Below are positions 11,863-22,495 of a DNA stretch of 64,000 nucleotides, piece after piece. This DNA is from Liquidambar formosana (taxonomy: Eukaryota; Streptophyta; Magnoliopsida; Saxifragales; Altingiaceae). Position numbers and translations under genes: made by a program. Below the pieces are notes generated by a model. That model was not told where the DNA came from. It was given only the letters and a program-made list of their open reading frames with translations, and ran no database searches. Where the stretch lies: contig CM077822.1 of NCBI GenBank assembly GCA_039720395.1, positions 22,279,267 through 22,343,266 of the forward strand, given 5' to 3'. Each line of letters opens with the position of its first letter. Positions within the stretch are counted from its first letter, which is position 1.

Positions 11863-12165
11863 TTTTATTTTATTTTATGAAAGACGATGTATATTAGATT
11901 ACGAAAGAAAATGAGTCAGATCAACCTCGACCTGATCTCTTATACAAGATGGAGTTTCCTCCATCCAGACAAAGACATCATCAACAAATTTGGCATACTT
12001 TGCTAGTCCATGGGCAACCTCATTGCCCTTCCTACCAACATGCATGAATTGACATGAGACAAAGCATGATCTAGCCTCAACTAAAGCATCTTCAATCAAC
12101 AAACCTACAGCCGTGTGAGGCACTATGCCGGAAGCAAGGGTAGTCATAACTTCCAGATTATCACC
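11863..12165 (-). mobile_element. 5'-truncated LINE tail (RNase H C-terminus) with target duplication
   Basis: The minus-strand reading frame 11899-12165 carries the C-terminal half of an RVT_3-type RNase H, including HVGRKGNEVAHGLAKYAK. The left side of the insert is T-rich (the poly(A) tail read in reverse). A 9 bp duplication CAAACTCTT flanks it (11854-11862 and 12166-12174). Copy B has the uninterrupted site near 57000 (CAAACTCTTAATTAC). This is a textbook dead-on-arrival LINE insertion after duplication A/B. Confidence 0.8.
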
Positions 12166-12368
12166 CAAACTCTTAATCATAAATAAGAGTTAGGTTCTTA
12201 CTCAAATTCCTAAAGCAACTATCAAGTTGCATAATAATATATATGAATACTAACTCTTTGAACATTCCGTTTTATAGAGATAATAATAATAATAATAATA
12301 ATAATTTATGAATGTATATCTAAAGAGTTTTTAATCTTTCGTTGACAATTTTGATAAATATATATTTA

Positions 12369-13403
12369 TCTATACAACCTATAAAAAGATGAATGTAAGA
12401 AAAGCTTTTGATTGACTAATATACCCTTATTTTAATTTTTAAATACACAACTATCCACCTTTTTGCATATATAGGAAATATAGCAATATGGAAACTATAA
12501 TTCTAAAACGCATACCTTAATATATAAAACACAAATAGGAATTCAAAGAAAACCCTAGATCAAATACTCCATTTAATACTATACATATAATCCTAAAACA
12601 CGTTGACTTCGTATCTCCCTCTTCCTCTCATTCTCTAGCAAACGAGAATAGCTTGTTAGAGACACACTTACTTCCTAGCGCAGTCACAAACCAAATATCC
12701 ATATCATGGAGACAATACCAGATCTCAAAAGGCTGTTGCGTGAGTGTTTTATACTTTTATTATATATTTCTTGAAATTTGGTGAGAATTCATATAATGCT
12801 GAATTTATTTGTGGTTGGGGGTGGTTGTTTTCGAAGATTTTGGGTAGATTAGGAAAACCCTTGAATGTGTTTTGATTATAACATGGAAGTTGTTGGAATG
12901 GGTCATATATATATATGATGATTATTATTATTATTTTGCTTGAATTTGGTTGTTGATGGGAAGGGAGGGGGAAAAAAAAGGAAAAAAATAAAAAGAAATG
13001 AAGAAAAAAATAAAATGAAAATCTCGATCTCCACTCTCTTTTTAATCTTTAAGTGAACAAAAAAAAAAAAAAAAAAAAAAGTAGATGATGATACCATATA
13101 AAAATAAAATTAAGAATTTTTTTTAGAAAAAGTAAGAAAAACTATATTATGAGGGATCAATTTCACTTATTAAAAAAATTAATTAAATAATATTTAAAAG
13201 CATCAAAAATATAAAATATAGAAAATAAAAATAAAAAAATTATGTTTGCTACTTCTCTTTGGAATGCATATCTCAAATTGAAGTAGCAAATTGTCATAGC
13301 CCACGTTAGGTAGCAAAAGTTAGATTTGTTACTTTTTTTTTTTTTTTTTTTTTTGCTACCTCCCTCAAAGATGCCCTTGTATCACGTATTAAATTATATT
13401 ATA
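12369..13403 (+). mobile_element. Helitron-like segment, plus orientation, 3' end not found
   Basis: Starts TCTATACAACCTATAAAAAG, preceded by A, matching the 5' terminus shared by the Helitron family of this window (TCTATACTACCTATAAAAAG). The following words (TTTTGATTGACTAATATACC, then a TTATTTTAATTTTTAAATAC block) are reverse-complement matches to the 5' parts of 16726-17910 and 20311-21472. I see no terminal hairpin plus CTRR before the next 5'-like end at 13404, so the right border is provisional. It contains a possible captured exon at 12706-12739. No Rep/helicase. Confidence 0.55.
12706..12739 (+). other. possible captured first exon with splice donor
   Basis: Within the Helitron-like segment, a Kozak-like ATCATGG opens a short frame METIPDLKRLL that runs into GTGAGT, a consensus donor. 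A 5'UTR-like CT-rich leader (CCCTCTTCCTCTCATTCTC) precedes it at about 12617-12640. No downstream exon is recognisable. Helitrons commonly carry host gene pieces, so capture is plausible. The parent gene is unknown to me. Confidence 0.3.
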
Positions 13404-13735
13404 TCTATACTACCTATAAAAGTTTATACTTTAGAAACACTTTTGATTAACCATTACATCCTTATTTTAAATTTTAAATATTTATTTGCCTCCCATATTT
13501 AACCAATTAAAAATGTTTATTTTCTAGCAAAAAAAAAAATGAAAAAAGATAACACAATTTATGTTCACTTCATAAATTCTATACAGCATCCACTACTATG
13601 CATGTGTTCTAGCTAACTTTTTATTCTTACCATAACTCCTAACAATTGAAGGAATTTTGACCTATTGCGTTGAGCGTTTATTCTAATAAGTTAAATTAAC
13701 ACAAAAGTAACAAATAATTAGATTTTCATGTTCAA
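13404..13735 (+). mobile_element. Helitron-like 5' end fragment
   Basis: TCTATACTACCTATAAAAGT, preceded by A, then a CTTTTGATTAACCATT block and the TTATTTTAAATTTTAAATA block: the family's 5' end in plus orientation. No 3' hairpin with CTRR was found; the right border is set arbitrarily before the (TA)n tract. Confidence 0.45.
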
Positions 13736-13737
13736 TA

Positions 13738-13738
<1 letters not shown>

Positions 13739-13779
<41 letters not shown>
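13739..13779. repeat. (TA)n microsatellite
   Basis: About 40 bp of TA dinucleotides. It sits at the edge where homology with copy B resumes. Confidence 0.9.
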
Positions 13780-13782
<3 letters not shown>

Positions 13783-14682
13783 TATAAATTTTTTTCTTTA
13801 AATATATGGAAAATATTGGAGGTTTATAGAAACTTCAGGAATTAAAAATTAAAAATCAATGTTAATTTTATTCAAAATCATACCCTATCTCAAAATCTCA
13901 TTTAAATTTTCATTTATATCCTTGCAATACTTTATCTATACTTTTGAGTGTATAATCTGCTTAATTAATGCAAATAACATAATGTACAATAATAAATAAA
14001 TAACATTTTGTCTCAAATAAATTTTAACCCAACATAATTTCAAATTAACATATAATAAATATTCGGGGTATTACAACTTACAAGGTTAGTTAATAAAAAA
14101 AAAAAAAAAAAATTCACAAAGGATGTCTTATATGCGTTACGTGCCACGTAAATATGTTGGTCCCGCGCGTTCAAATTACACAATGAAACTATCATTCAGA
14201 AAAATGGTTTTACTTGAAAAAAACAAAAAAGCAAAGAACAGTTTTAACACCAAAAAATTTCCCATCTCTCTCACACAAGTCCCTATGCACCCTTCCTTCG
14301 CCCCTCCGAAACCTCCTCCTACTCTCTCACAAAAGTTGCGTGTAAAAGAGTAGCTTAACGGCGAGCGACAATTCAGAAGGAAAGAAAGAAATGGGGAAAA
14401 ATGAGTACCTCTCAGTAGCGAGCGGCAACAACAGAAAGAAACCCATAGCAAATGGAGTTACTCTCAAACATAGAAAGAAAGAAAAAAAGGTGGGAAAAAG
14501 GAAGGAAAAAAGAAGAAGATTGAAAGTAAAATAAGACATAAATTTCTCACTATGCTTGCCACTATGAAGAGAAGCAAGCACACCATCATTGCAAATATCT
14601 ACTGATTAGACATAGAGGTATGGGAACTTTTTTTGCTTTATATGAATTTTTTGTCTCTTTGGTCAAAACTTAACAACAAGAC

Positions 14683-14709
14683 ACAATAATAATAATAATA
14701 ATAATAATA
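14683..14709. repeat. (ATA)n microsatellite
   Basis: Run of ATA trinucleotides inside the loop of the long-inverted-repeat element. Confidence 0.85.
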
Positions 14710-14877
14710 AGAATAATACAATTATTAATTAATGGGTTGAAAAAACTGAATTTATGGCCATAACAACCATGGATGTAGCTGGATAAAGAAATAAAAAAGT
14801 AAAAAGATCAAAGAAGAAGAAAGCAATGGGAGGAGTGTTGGAAAGCGGGGGAAAGAGAGAGAGGTACCTAGGGGTGT

Positions 14878-14880
<3 letters not shown>

Positions 14881-14928
<48 letters not shown>
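14881..14928. repeat. (GA)n microsatellite
   Basis: About 48 bp of GA repeats. The apparent Arg-Glu and Ser-Leu open frames across it are low-complexity artefacts. Confidence 0.9.
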
Positions 14929-14931
<3 letters not shown>

Positions 14932-15209
14932 TTGAGATGGGGGACAGAGGAGAGTCTAGAGAATGTGGTTTTGGTACAAAAGTGTTTTTGGTTTTTTTTT
15001 TTTTTGTTTTCAAGTAAAACCATCATTCAAAATGACGGTTTCATTGTGTAATTTAGACACGAGGGACTCACGCAATTATGTGGCACATGACATGATATAA
15101 GGACACTCATTGTAGACAATTTTTTTGTAACTATCTTAAAGTGAGAATAATTTATTAAAACTGCATTATTTAAGGAAAAACTCAGTTTTGAGAGAGAGAC
15201 ATATATATA

Positions 15210-15705
15210 CTAAATATAGGCACATGACCGTTGCATGTGAATAATATTTAAATAATAAAATATTTATGAAATTTATGAATTATCATTTATGTATATATAG
15301 AATATGAAAATCTAATTATTTGTTACTTTTTATTGAAAACATAAATCTCTTTTTATTGAAAACATAAATCTCGTTTGAGAGATATGTATATATATGATGT
15401 TAATATTTATCTCATTTAGGTCATTACAATGGACGTTCAACACAATAGGTCAAACTTCTTTCGAAAAAAGGGTTGTGGTAGGAATAGGAAATTAGCTAAA
15501 AGACATGCATAGTAGTGAAGGTTGTGCAGAATTCATAAAGTGAACATCATTATCTTTCTTTCTTCATTTTTTTTTTCTTTTTTGCTATAAAATAAATATT
15601 CTTAATTGTTTAAATATGAGGGCAAATAAGTATTTAAATTTTAAAATAAGGGTGTAATGGTCAATTAAAATTTTTTATGAGATATAGACTTTTATAGGTT
15701 ATAGA
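15210..15705 (-). mobile_element. non-autonomous Helitron, minus orientation
   Basis: On the minus strand it starts TCTATAACCTATAAAAGTC (end 15705) and finishes with hairpin-forming CACATGCAACGGTCATGTG, a short spacer and TTAG, a one-base variant of CTAG, at 15210-15213. Internal words after the 5' end (TTGACCATTACACCC) match the family. About 496 bp, no coding capacity. It lies in a stretch absent from copy B. That stretch ends in GATA repeats at 15705-15739. Confidence 0.65.
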
Positions 15706-15739
15706 TAGATTGATAGATAGATAGATAGATAGATATAGA

Positions 15740-16140
15740 TATTGGGTGGGACTAAATCCACACCCTAAAATGCAAAATCCGCACCCTTACGAGGCAATTT
15801 GGTCCATTTACTGTCATTCCTCGTCTCTCTCCCCTCTCCTCTCTCCATCCTTTTTCTTTTCTTTTGGGAAAAATATTTCCTCCCTCTTCCCGTGTAGTTC
15901 TTCTCTCTCCTCTCTATTCTTTATTCCTTCCTTTTTTTTCTCTCATTCTTTCTCCTCTTCTTCCTCGTACCTCTCTTTGCAACAACCCCTACTCTCTCAT
16001 TCTCTCTTTTTTATTTTTTATTTTTTGGGGTTCAAACCCCACCCTCTTTCATCTCAACCTTGCGATGGTACATCTAGGCTACTCAGGTAGGCGCCTAAGG
16101 CCCTTAAATTTTAACAAAAAATAGGGCCCAAGTTAGATGT
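15740..16140. other. CT-rich stretch with long shadow frames (copy A)
   Basis: A pyrimidine-rich region (CTCTCTCCCCTCTCCTCTCT-like words) gives open frames of 86-114 codons rich in Ser, Leu and Phe. The equivalent region of copy B (57860-58240) has different frames broken at different places. No domain is visible. I treat the frames as composition artefacts. The sequence GCCTAAGGCCCTT following it recalls the interior of hAT-type elements, without proof. Confidence 0.35.
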
Positions 16141-16725
16141 TACCTTTAGAGTAGGTCCAAAAAAAAAAAAAAAAAAAAAAACACCACATTCATTTTAATA
16201 CTTAGATTAGTAAAGGTCCCAATTCAAATCTAAGGACCCACATAGTTTCTAACCCAAGTTCATAGACAAGAGCCCATTGAAAATGATTGATTGGATTAGC
16301 TCTAGGGTCAGGCTATAACCACCTCATAAAGTACCTTAAGCCCCACTTAATGTATACATTTTAAGGTTTTATGAAAAATATAAAAAGTTTCTACAAAAAT
16401 TAGTCACGTTGTCAACTAGAAAATATCATTCTGAACAACTTTGTGAAATTAAGTTTTTAAAAAATCTGTAGTGTGAATGGAGTTTTTGGCCATTTTTCAT
16501 AGAACATTTTATAAAAATGAAATAAAGATTGTAAATGGTCAAAAATTAAACCTAAATGACAGATTTTGGAAAAAATTTATTCTACAAAGTTGTTTAGGAC
16601 TACGCGATTAGTTTTCATAGAAACCTTTTATATTTTTCATAAAACCTTAAAACATGTAAAGTTGTAAGCTATGTGGGGGACTTAGAATACTTTATGTGGT
16701 AGCAATAGCCTCCCTTTTAGCTATA

Positions 16726-17122
16726 CTAGATATAGCACACGTGCGTTGCACATGAAAATTTTTAAATGATACTAGATATAACACACGTGCATTGCACGTG
16801 AATATTTTTAAATAATAATAATTTCTATTTTTTTTTTTTTCACTAATCTATGTATTTTTGTTTAGATATGCCTACAATGGAAAATTGATTTTGAGGGGTT
16901 CTTTATGTATTCAGGGTACATCCTTTTTGGGTTTCAGTTGGAACTCTTGAAGTATGTAATGTATTTTGTTCCTCGGTTTAATGAGTCTAAACGGTTTCTC
17001 AGAACTATAAGTATTTCGTTTTGAATGATTTTTCTTTCTTTAATTACAGTACCTATTATGATTACAAATTCATCTATCTAACTTATAAATTCATCAAAAA
17101 TCAAACTTATTCTCTAACAGTA

Positions 17123-17155
<33 letters not shown>

Positions 17156-17910
17156 TATAATATATTATAATTTGCAGAGCAAAACTTACCAGAGAATGGA
17201 GAAGTCACCGTTAACCATAACCAGAGAAGGGAGAAGTCGCAGCTACTCTTGATAGAGAAAATAGAATTTACAATCCGACTGTTTATTTATTATATAGGAA
17301 TTATAGTTTCCGTTTCCTTTGAATTCCTATTTATATTTTATATATTAAGGTATGTGTTTTAGAATATATTAAGGTATGTGTTTTAGAATTATAGTTTCTA
17401 TATTCCTATATATTTCTATTTATTATATAGGAATTATAGTTTCCGTTTCCTTTGAATTCCTATTTGTGTTTAAGGTATGTGTTTTAGAATATATTAAGGT
17501 ATGTGTTTTAGAATTACTACATTTCCTATATATGCAGAAGGGTGGATAGTTATGTATTTAAAAATTAAAATAAGGGTATATTAGTCAATCAAAAGTTTTT
17601 CCTACATTCATCTTTTTATAGGTAGTATAGATTAGTTATACAAAATAATAAATATATAAAGATTTTATATTTTTCTCATAAAAGAGAAAGTTTAAAATTC
17701 AAGAGTACATATTTTTTCCTATTTAGGTTTGGTTTTATTTAATTATTATATGAATTATAGTTTCCTTAGAATTCTTATTAAGGTGTGTGTTTTATATTGA
17801 TATATTTCCTATATATGCAGAAGGGTAATTGTGTATTTAAAAATTAAAATAAGGGTATATTAGTCAATCAAAAGTTTTTCTTACATTCACCTTTTTATAG
17901 GTAGTATAGA
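16726..17910 (-). mobile_element. non-autonomous Helitron with exact empty site in copy B
   Basis: Read on the minus strand it begins TCTATACTACCTATAAAAAG and ends with the hairpin CATGTGCAACGCACGTG, a short spacer and CTAG. It sits between A and T, as Helitrons do. Removing 16726-17910 joins AGCTATA to TTATCCATTG, which is exactly the uninterrupted text of copy B at 58821-58837. No target duplication, no inverted repeats, no Rep/helicase. Another family member is nested inside (16772-17631). Confidence 0.85.
16772..17631 (-). mobile_element. nested non-autonomous Helitron
   Basis: Minus strand: starts TCTATACTACCTATAAAAAG (17631) and ends with hairpin CACGTGCAATGCACGTG followed by a spacer and CTAG (16772-16775). 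It lies wholly inside 16726-17910. The inside contains two local repeats of a GGTATGTGTTTTAGAATATATTAA unit near 17348-17510. No coding capacity. Confidence 0.7.
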
Positions 17911-18213
17911 TTATCCATTGATATGGTAAAAAAGCTTTATTGTGCTAGCTTAATTAATTAGTGATTTTACAGTTAAAAAAAACAAAAAGAGTAATGTTTA
18001 AGTGATACTTTATTACAATTGGTTCATTCCTTTTTGGTATTATAGCTTTACATTTTGTTTTTTGTTTATTTATTTATTTATTTTTAGTTCTTATAAAGAT
18101 TTATTTCTCAAAAAAGAAAAAGGGAATTATATTTTCCGGATGGATTTAAGCTACTCAAATCTCAAGACATGTAAACCGTGCTTTCCGCTTTTCCTATACA
18201 AGCACGATTCTAA

Positions 18214-18388
18214 TTTTTATAGATAACTAAGCCGGTGGTTGAGGAGAACTGGGTGTTTGGTGCAATGAAGTAAAATTTTAAAGGTAACTTTATAAATTTA
18301 AATGAGGATAAAAATGTACTTATAATTTAAAATGAGGGTAAAATAGCCAATCAAAAGTTTTTTTTCAATTAGAGACTTTTATAAGTGA
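18214..18388 (-). mobile_element. Helitron 5' end fragment abutting the next element
   Basis: The minus strand begins TCACTTATAAAAGTCTC at 18388, then the family's CTTTTGATTGGCTATTTTACC block and a TTAAATTATAAGTAC block. Its 3' terminus is not recognisable to the left, where duplicated sequence starts near 18212. Its first base directly follows the CTAG of the neighbour at 18389. Confidence 0.5.
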
Positions 18389-18542
18389 CTAGTTAGTGCA
18401 CATGTGCGTTGCACATGAACTATTTTCCCTTAAAATAAATATGTAATTGTTGTGCATGGATCATTTTTCCTTGAGGGTTCGCCTAACATGTAGGCTTTTG
18501 GGTTTGGTCCCAAGAATCATTTCGCTTATTTTAATATTATTT

Positions 18543-18578
<36 letters not shown>

Positions 18579-19399
18579 TAAAATCTACCTTATAATGAGA
18601 TCACAGACATTTACTCTCACAATTACAATCACAACTATTAATTATTCCCATTATCACAATTATAACCATTAATTTCACAGACGGTCAAAACCTGTTTTCT
18701 CACTCACCGTAAAAATCCACAATGTGGCAAACACCTTCCCACCACGTTTCTCTCAACCAATCATACTCCCATCTCGTCTCATTTGCAGCCACTTTGCTGA
18801 CCAATCCTCTCCCCTCCATGTTCCCTCTCTCTATTTCTTATTGTCAAAATTACCCAATCTTATAAACAAAGCCAAGCCATTTTCTCTCAATCATATTTTT
18901 TTATGTCATGAACAACTATCAAGATTTGATGATGATCTTTGAATTCTTCTCCATTTTTTTAAAAAATAAAATAAATAAATAAATTCTAAGTGTGTGTTTG
19001 TGTTTTTCATTTTTAAAATTTTCTAACAATTTCCACTGATTTCTCTTTCTCTTTGTTTTGTTTTTCTTTGAATTCCTTTGTTTATTCGGTGCTATTGTTG
19101 TCCACCATAAAAGGTATGATCTTTGCAAGGTAAACTCGTTCATATATAGGTTCTTTTTTTTTTTTTAAAGCAAAACTGATCCCTTAGAATATAGTTTTTC
19201 TGATTTTTTTTAATTGGTCTGGTTTTCCTATGGCGTCATTATCTACATTTTGGAATTTTTTTTTTTGTTTTGTTTTGTTTTTCTCGAGTTCACACAAATA
19301 TTGAAAAAAAGTGAGTTTTCTATACTTAAAACATTTTTTTCCCCTGATGTTGAGTTTCTTCTATAAATTTTTTTTTCTCCCCTCACATGATTATCAATC

Positions 19400-19439
<40 letters not shown>

Positions 19440-20310
19440 AGTAAGCAGGATTGCCAAGTTTCATATTTTTTTTCCTTCCCTTCACAGGATTATCAATCAA
19501 TATATATATATATAAAGTTGAATTGGTCATTCAAGCAAAGATTGAAAAGTTTAATAAATAAATAAATTACCACTAAAATTCCCATAGGCACCCTTATGCT
19601 TACCATAAGAAACAAAAACTACCCCCACGTCGTGCAACTGTAGTCTTAAGAAACTCTTGACCCACGCCTTTTGGATGAGCTCGTTGCTTTCATCCATAGT
19701 CCATAGATATATTGCATGTTGTCAGTCCAACAACTTACACAACCTCACCTTTCTTCAAGTAGTTCTTACCTAAATATAGTTTAAGGCATGAGACTTGATT
19801 TGTCCTTGATCTCTTCTTATCGTGGACTGTCCTCTTTTCTATCCTCTTTTTCTTGAATTTGTCACCTTTATTTTCCCTTTTTCTTTCCCTTGCGCATGTT
19901 TTAAGGTTTTAAGATTGAATACATTTAATATTATATTTTTTTGAGAGTTTATCTCAACTAAAGGGTACTTTTTGTCTTAATTGGTTAAATATGGGGGTAA
20001 ATAAGTATTTAAAATTTAAAATAAGGGTGGATTGGTTAATCAAAAGTTTTTGTAAGATGCAGACTTTTATAGATAGTATAGATATACAAATTATAGTTTC
20101 CGTTTCTTTAGAATTCCTATTTGGGTTTGGTTTTATTTAATTATTATAAGAATTATAGTTTCCTTAGAATTCTTAATAAGGTATGTGTTTTATATTGCTA
20201 TATTTCCTATATATGCAGAAGGGTAGTTGTGTATTTAAAAATTAAAATAAGGATATATTAGTCAATCAAAAGTTTTTTTTTCACATTTATCTTTTTATAG
20301 GTAGTATAGA
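18389..20310 (-). mobile_element. composite Helitron, two 5' ends
   Basis: Minus strand: a 5' terminus TCTATACTACCTATAAAAAG at 20310, a second (TCTATACTATCTATAAAAGTC) at 20082, and one 3' terminus at 18389-18392 with hairpin CATGTGCAACGCACATGTGC, a spacer and CTAG. One element is probably nested in the other, with the inner 3' end lost. The interior (18680-19800) looks like ordinary non-repeat plant sequence with no family I know and could be captured host DNA. No Rep/helicase. Confidence 0.6.
19401..19440. repeat. (TA)n(GA)n compound microsatellite
   Basis: TA repeats run into GA repeats; a second TA tract follows at 19500-19513 after a similar lead-in (GATTATCAATC). The two lead-ins suggest a local duplication of about 100 bp. 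Confidence 0.8.
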
Positions 20311-21472
20311 CTAGTTGGTACACACGTGCGTTGCACGTGTATCACTTTGAATTGTGTCCTTATTGTATATAAATCCATAGATATTTGTTTAGTTTAATTA
20401 ATTTAATCTATCAATGAAAAAGTTATAAAAAATAAAAAAAAAAGATTAAAATCTACACATGCTGGTATGCTAATAGTTTCAATAAACTTGGAGATAATCT
20501 AAGCGTATCATCCATGACCACAATGAATCTATGTTAAATTAAATTCAAAACAAAATAAAAAAATAACATATTTAACAAAAATTTTCAATTAAAATAAATA
20601 TTGAAAAAATAGAAAGACTAAATTCTGTAAAGAAATCCTATTATCTAAATATAAATGGACGATTAGTAAAATTGACAATTGATTAAAATACCAAAAAATT
20701 TAATATTAGAAAGAAATGGTTGTTTAATAAAAAGCACGAAAAATAAAAAGAGTAAGCAAAAATCTATAAGTAATGAAACCGCGCAGAGTATTCACAAGTC
20801 TCTTCCCATGACATGTTCATGAAACCAAATACATTTTTCCTATACATGTCCCAAATTGATAATGTGAGATTATATTGCAATCCTTCCAAAATTAATCTCT
20901 CAAGAGAACAAACCTACTTTGCAAGATTGAAAGTAATTAAGTTGCTAAGTTCCAAATTTTATAATATAAAACTAAGAAATAAAGTGCAAGCCCTAGCCTT
21001 ATTGGGTCAGTAGGCCAGTAGGAACCAACGAAGCCTTAGCTACATCTGACAAGAAATATAGTAATGGTAAAAGGTTTGAAGATTTTGGAATAAAAGACCA
21101 AAAAAAAAAAAAAAAAAAAAAGGGCATTGACAACCAACCTAAGCAAAATTTAACCTTCGTCATCCTCATTCTCACATGTCACATCACGACACAAGTTTTA
21201 CATGTTTAGAGTCTCTTCAAGGTATATATATATATATTGCACAGTTATAAATAAAAATGGTAATATTATCTTTATAAAAATTGAAAAATGGTAATATTGT
21301 CTTCATATTATACGAATTATAGTTTCCTTAGAATTCTTATTAAGATATGTATTTTATATTTCTATATTTCCTATATATGTAGAAGGGTAGTTGTGTATTT
21401 AAAAATTAAAATAAGGGTATATTAGTCAATCAAAAGTTTTTCTCACATTCATCTTTTTATAGGTAGTATAGA
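20311..21472 (-). mobile_element. non-autonomous Helitron in head-to-tail chain
   Basis: Minus strand: starts TCTATACTACCTATAAAAAG at 21472 and ends with hairpin CACGTGCAACGCACGTG, then TGTACCAACTAG, at 20311. It abuts the 3' end of one element (21473) and the 5' end of another (20310) with no spacer. It contains the family's TATTTCCTATATATG(T/C)AGAAGGGTAG block near the 5' end. Interior 20340-21230 has no recognisable coding content. Confidence 0.75.
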
Positions 21473-21505
21473 TTAGTTATAGCACACGTGCATTGCACGT
21501 GAATT
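21473..21505 (-). mobile_element. Helitron 3' terminus, upstream member of chain
   Basis: Minus strand: hairpin CACGTGCAATGCACGTG, then TGCTATAACTAA, where CTAA is an accepted CTRR terminus, immediately followed by the TC of the next element. The 5' end of this member is not found to the right, so its length is unknown. Confidence 0.6.
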
Positions 21506-22495
21506 GTTTTTATTAATTAAAAAAAACCTTAAAAAATCAACATAAAAATAATTTGTTTGTAAATAGTCATTAGCATAAAATCTTATTATATTTTTGTCTT
21601 TGAATAAGTAACATCAATGCATGAAAAATCGATAAAAACATACAAATATGAATCATGATCACCGGTCCAATTTACTAGGGATGCTAGTTTTCTCTATGAT
21701 GCTTTATGCTTTTTTTATTTTTATTTAAAAAAAAAAATCATAATCACCCATCAAACCAAACATAAAAAATGTATATATTTATATAAAGTGCAGTCTATGA
21801 AAAAAATTCAACAAAAAAAAAAAAAAGTAGAAGAACAACTCCAAATACCTGACAAAGACATTGTAGAAGAAGATCTAGTTATAACATACTTTTTGTTTCC
21901 CCTAATTTTCAACTAATGTATTTTCTTCCAAAGATTGCTATGTTGTACACATCATAGTCCTCTTTGTGATACTCAAACAGATTAAATTTTTAAGAGAGTT
22001 TTATCAAATTTAATTAATTTAGTATCAATTTTTTTTTTTATTATCAAGACCCTAACAATAAAATAACTTGACCGAACAAACCTAAATACAACTATTTGGC
22101 TCTTAATTGAGTTGAAATTTTTATTTCTTTCAAAACAAAAACATCAAAAAACAAAAAACCAAAAAAAAAAAAAAACTGTCCCGATCTTTTATTTTATTTT
22201 CTTTTGTTTTCTCAATAAAACTCAACAACACCAAGACCTCCCACAACAAATCATGCATACAAATCTAGAAATTGAGTAAATAAAATAATTCTCACAACAT
22301 TTAATTATTATTTTTTTTAAGGAAGAAAGCAAAATTTGGTTCAATTATTCAAATCCAAAAATTTAACAAACCAAAACTAAATCATAATTATAAAAATTCA
22401 AGGAAAACAATTAAAAAAATTTAATGAAATATCACCACATATATCATATGTAAATACGTTTTCTTGAACTATTCGATTAATATAGGGTTCTTAAT
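21506..22495. other. no gene recognised
   Basis: AT-rich, with several A-runs (21725-21737, 21817-21826, 22160-22174). No supported gene or RNA. It may be the body of the Helitron ending at 21473. Confidence 0.4.

Larger units (their letters stand above)
14121..15108. mobile_element. long-terminal-inverted-repeat element, Mutator-like or foldback
   Basis: The left arm (14121 to about 14265) and right arm (about 14955-15108) are inverted copies. GGATGTCTTATATGCGTTAC on the left pairs with GAGTGTCCTTATATCATG on the reversed right end. Both then share GTGCCAC, AAATTACACAATGAAAC, CATTCAGA- or CATTTTGAA-type and GGTTTTACTTGAAAA words. The loop is about 690 bp, purine-rich, with no recognisable protein. 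Arms of about 150 bp suggest a MULE-type MITE; a 9 bp target duplication is not convincing. Copy B keeps only the left arm (57645-57808). Confidence 0.6.
6700..18212 (+). repeat. segmental duplication, copy A
   Basis: Near-identical to copy B (44795-59567) in the same orientation. Matching stretches by eye: 6700-10510 with 44795-48635; 10511-11500 with 49801-50791; 11501-11745 with about 55525-55775; 12175-12355 with about 57000-57172; 13800-14285 with 57335-57808; 15705-16725 with about 57830-58827; 17911-18210 with 58828-59565 (interrupted). Differences are discrete insertions and deletions, annotated separately. The copies are about 38 kb apart, start to start. Confidence 0.9.

Noticed and set aside
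14729..15017. Open frames of Arg-Glu or Ser-Leu repeats
   Set aside because: They are translations of a (GA)n microsatellite on both strands, with no flanking domain.
15746..16124. Two overlapping long plus-strand frames, with a related frame at 57875-58234
   Set aside because: Pyrimidine-rich composition keeps frames open; the duplicate copies use different frames after small indels, so no protein is conserved.
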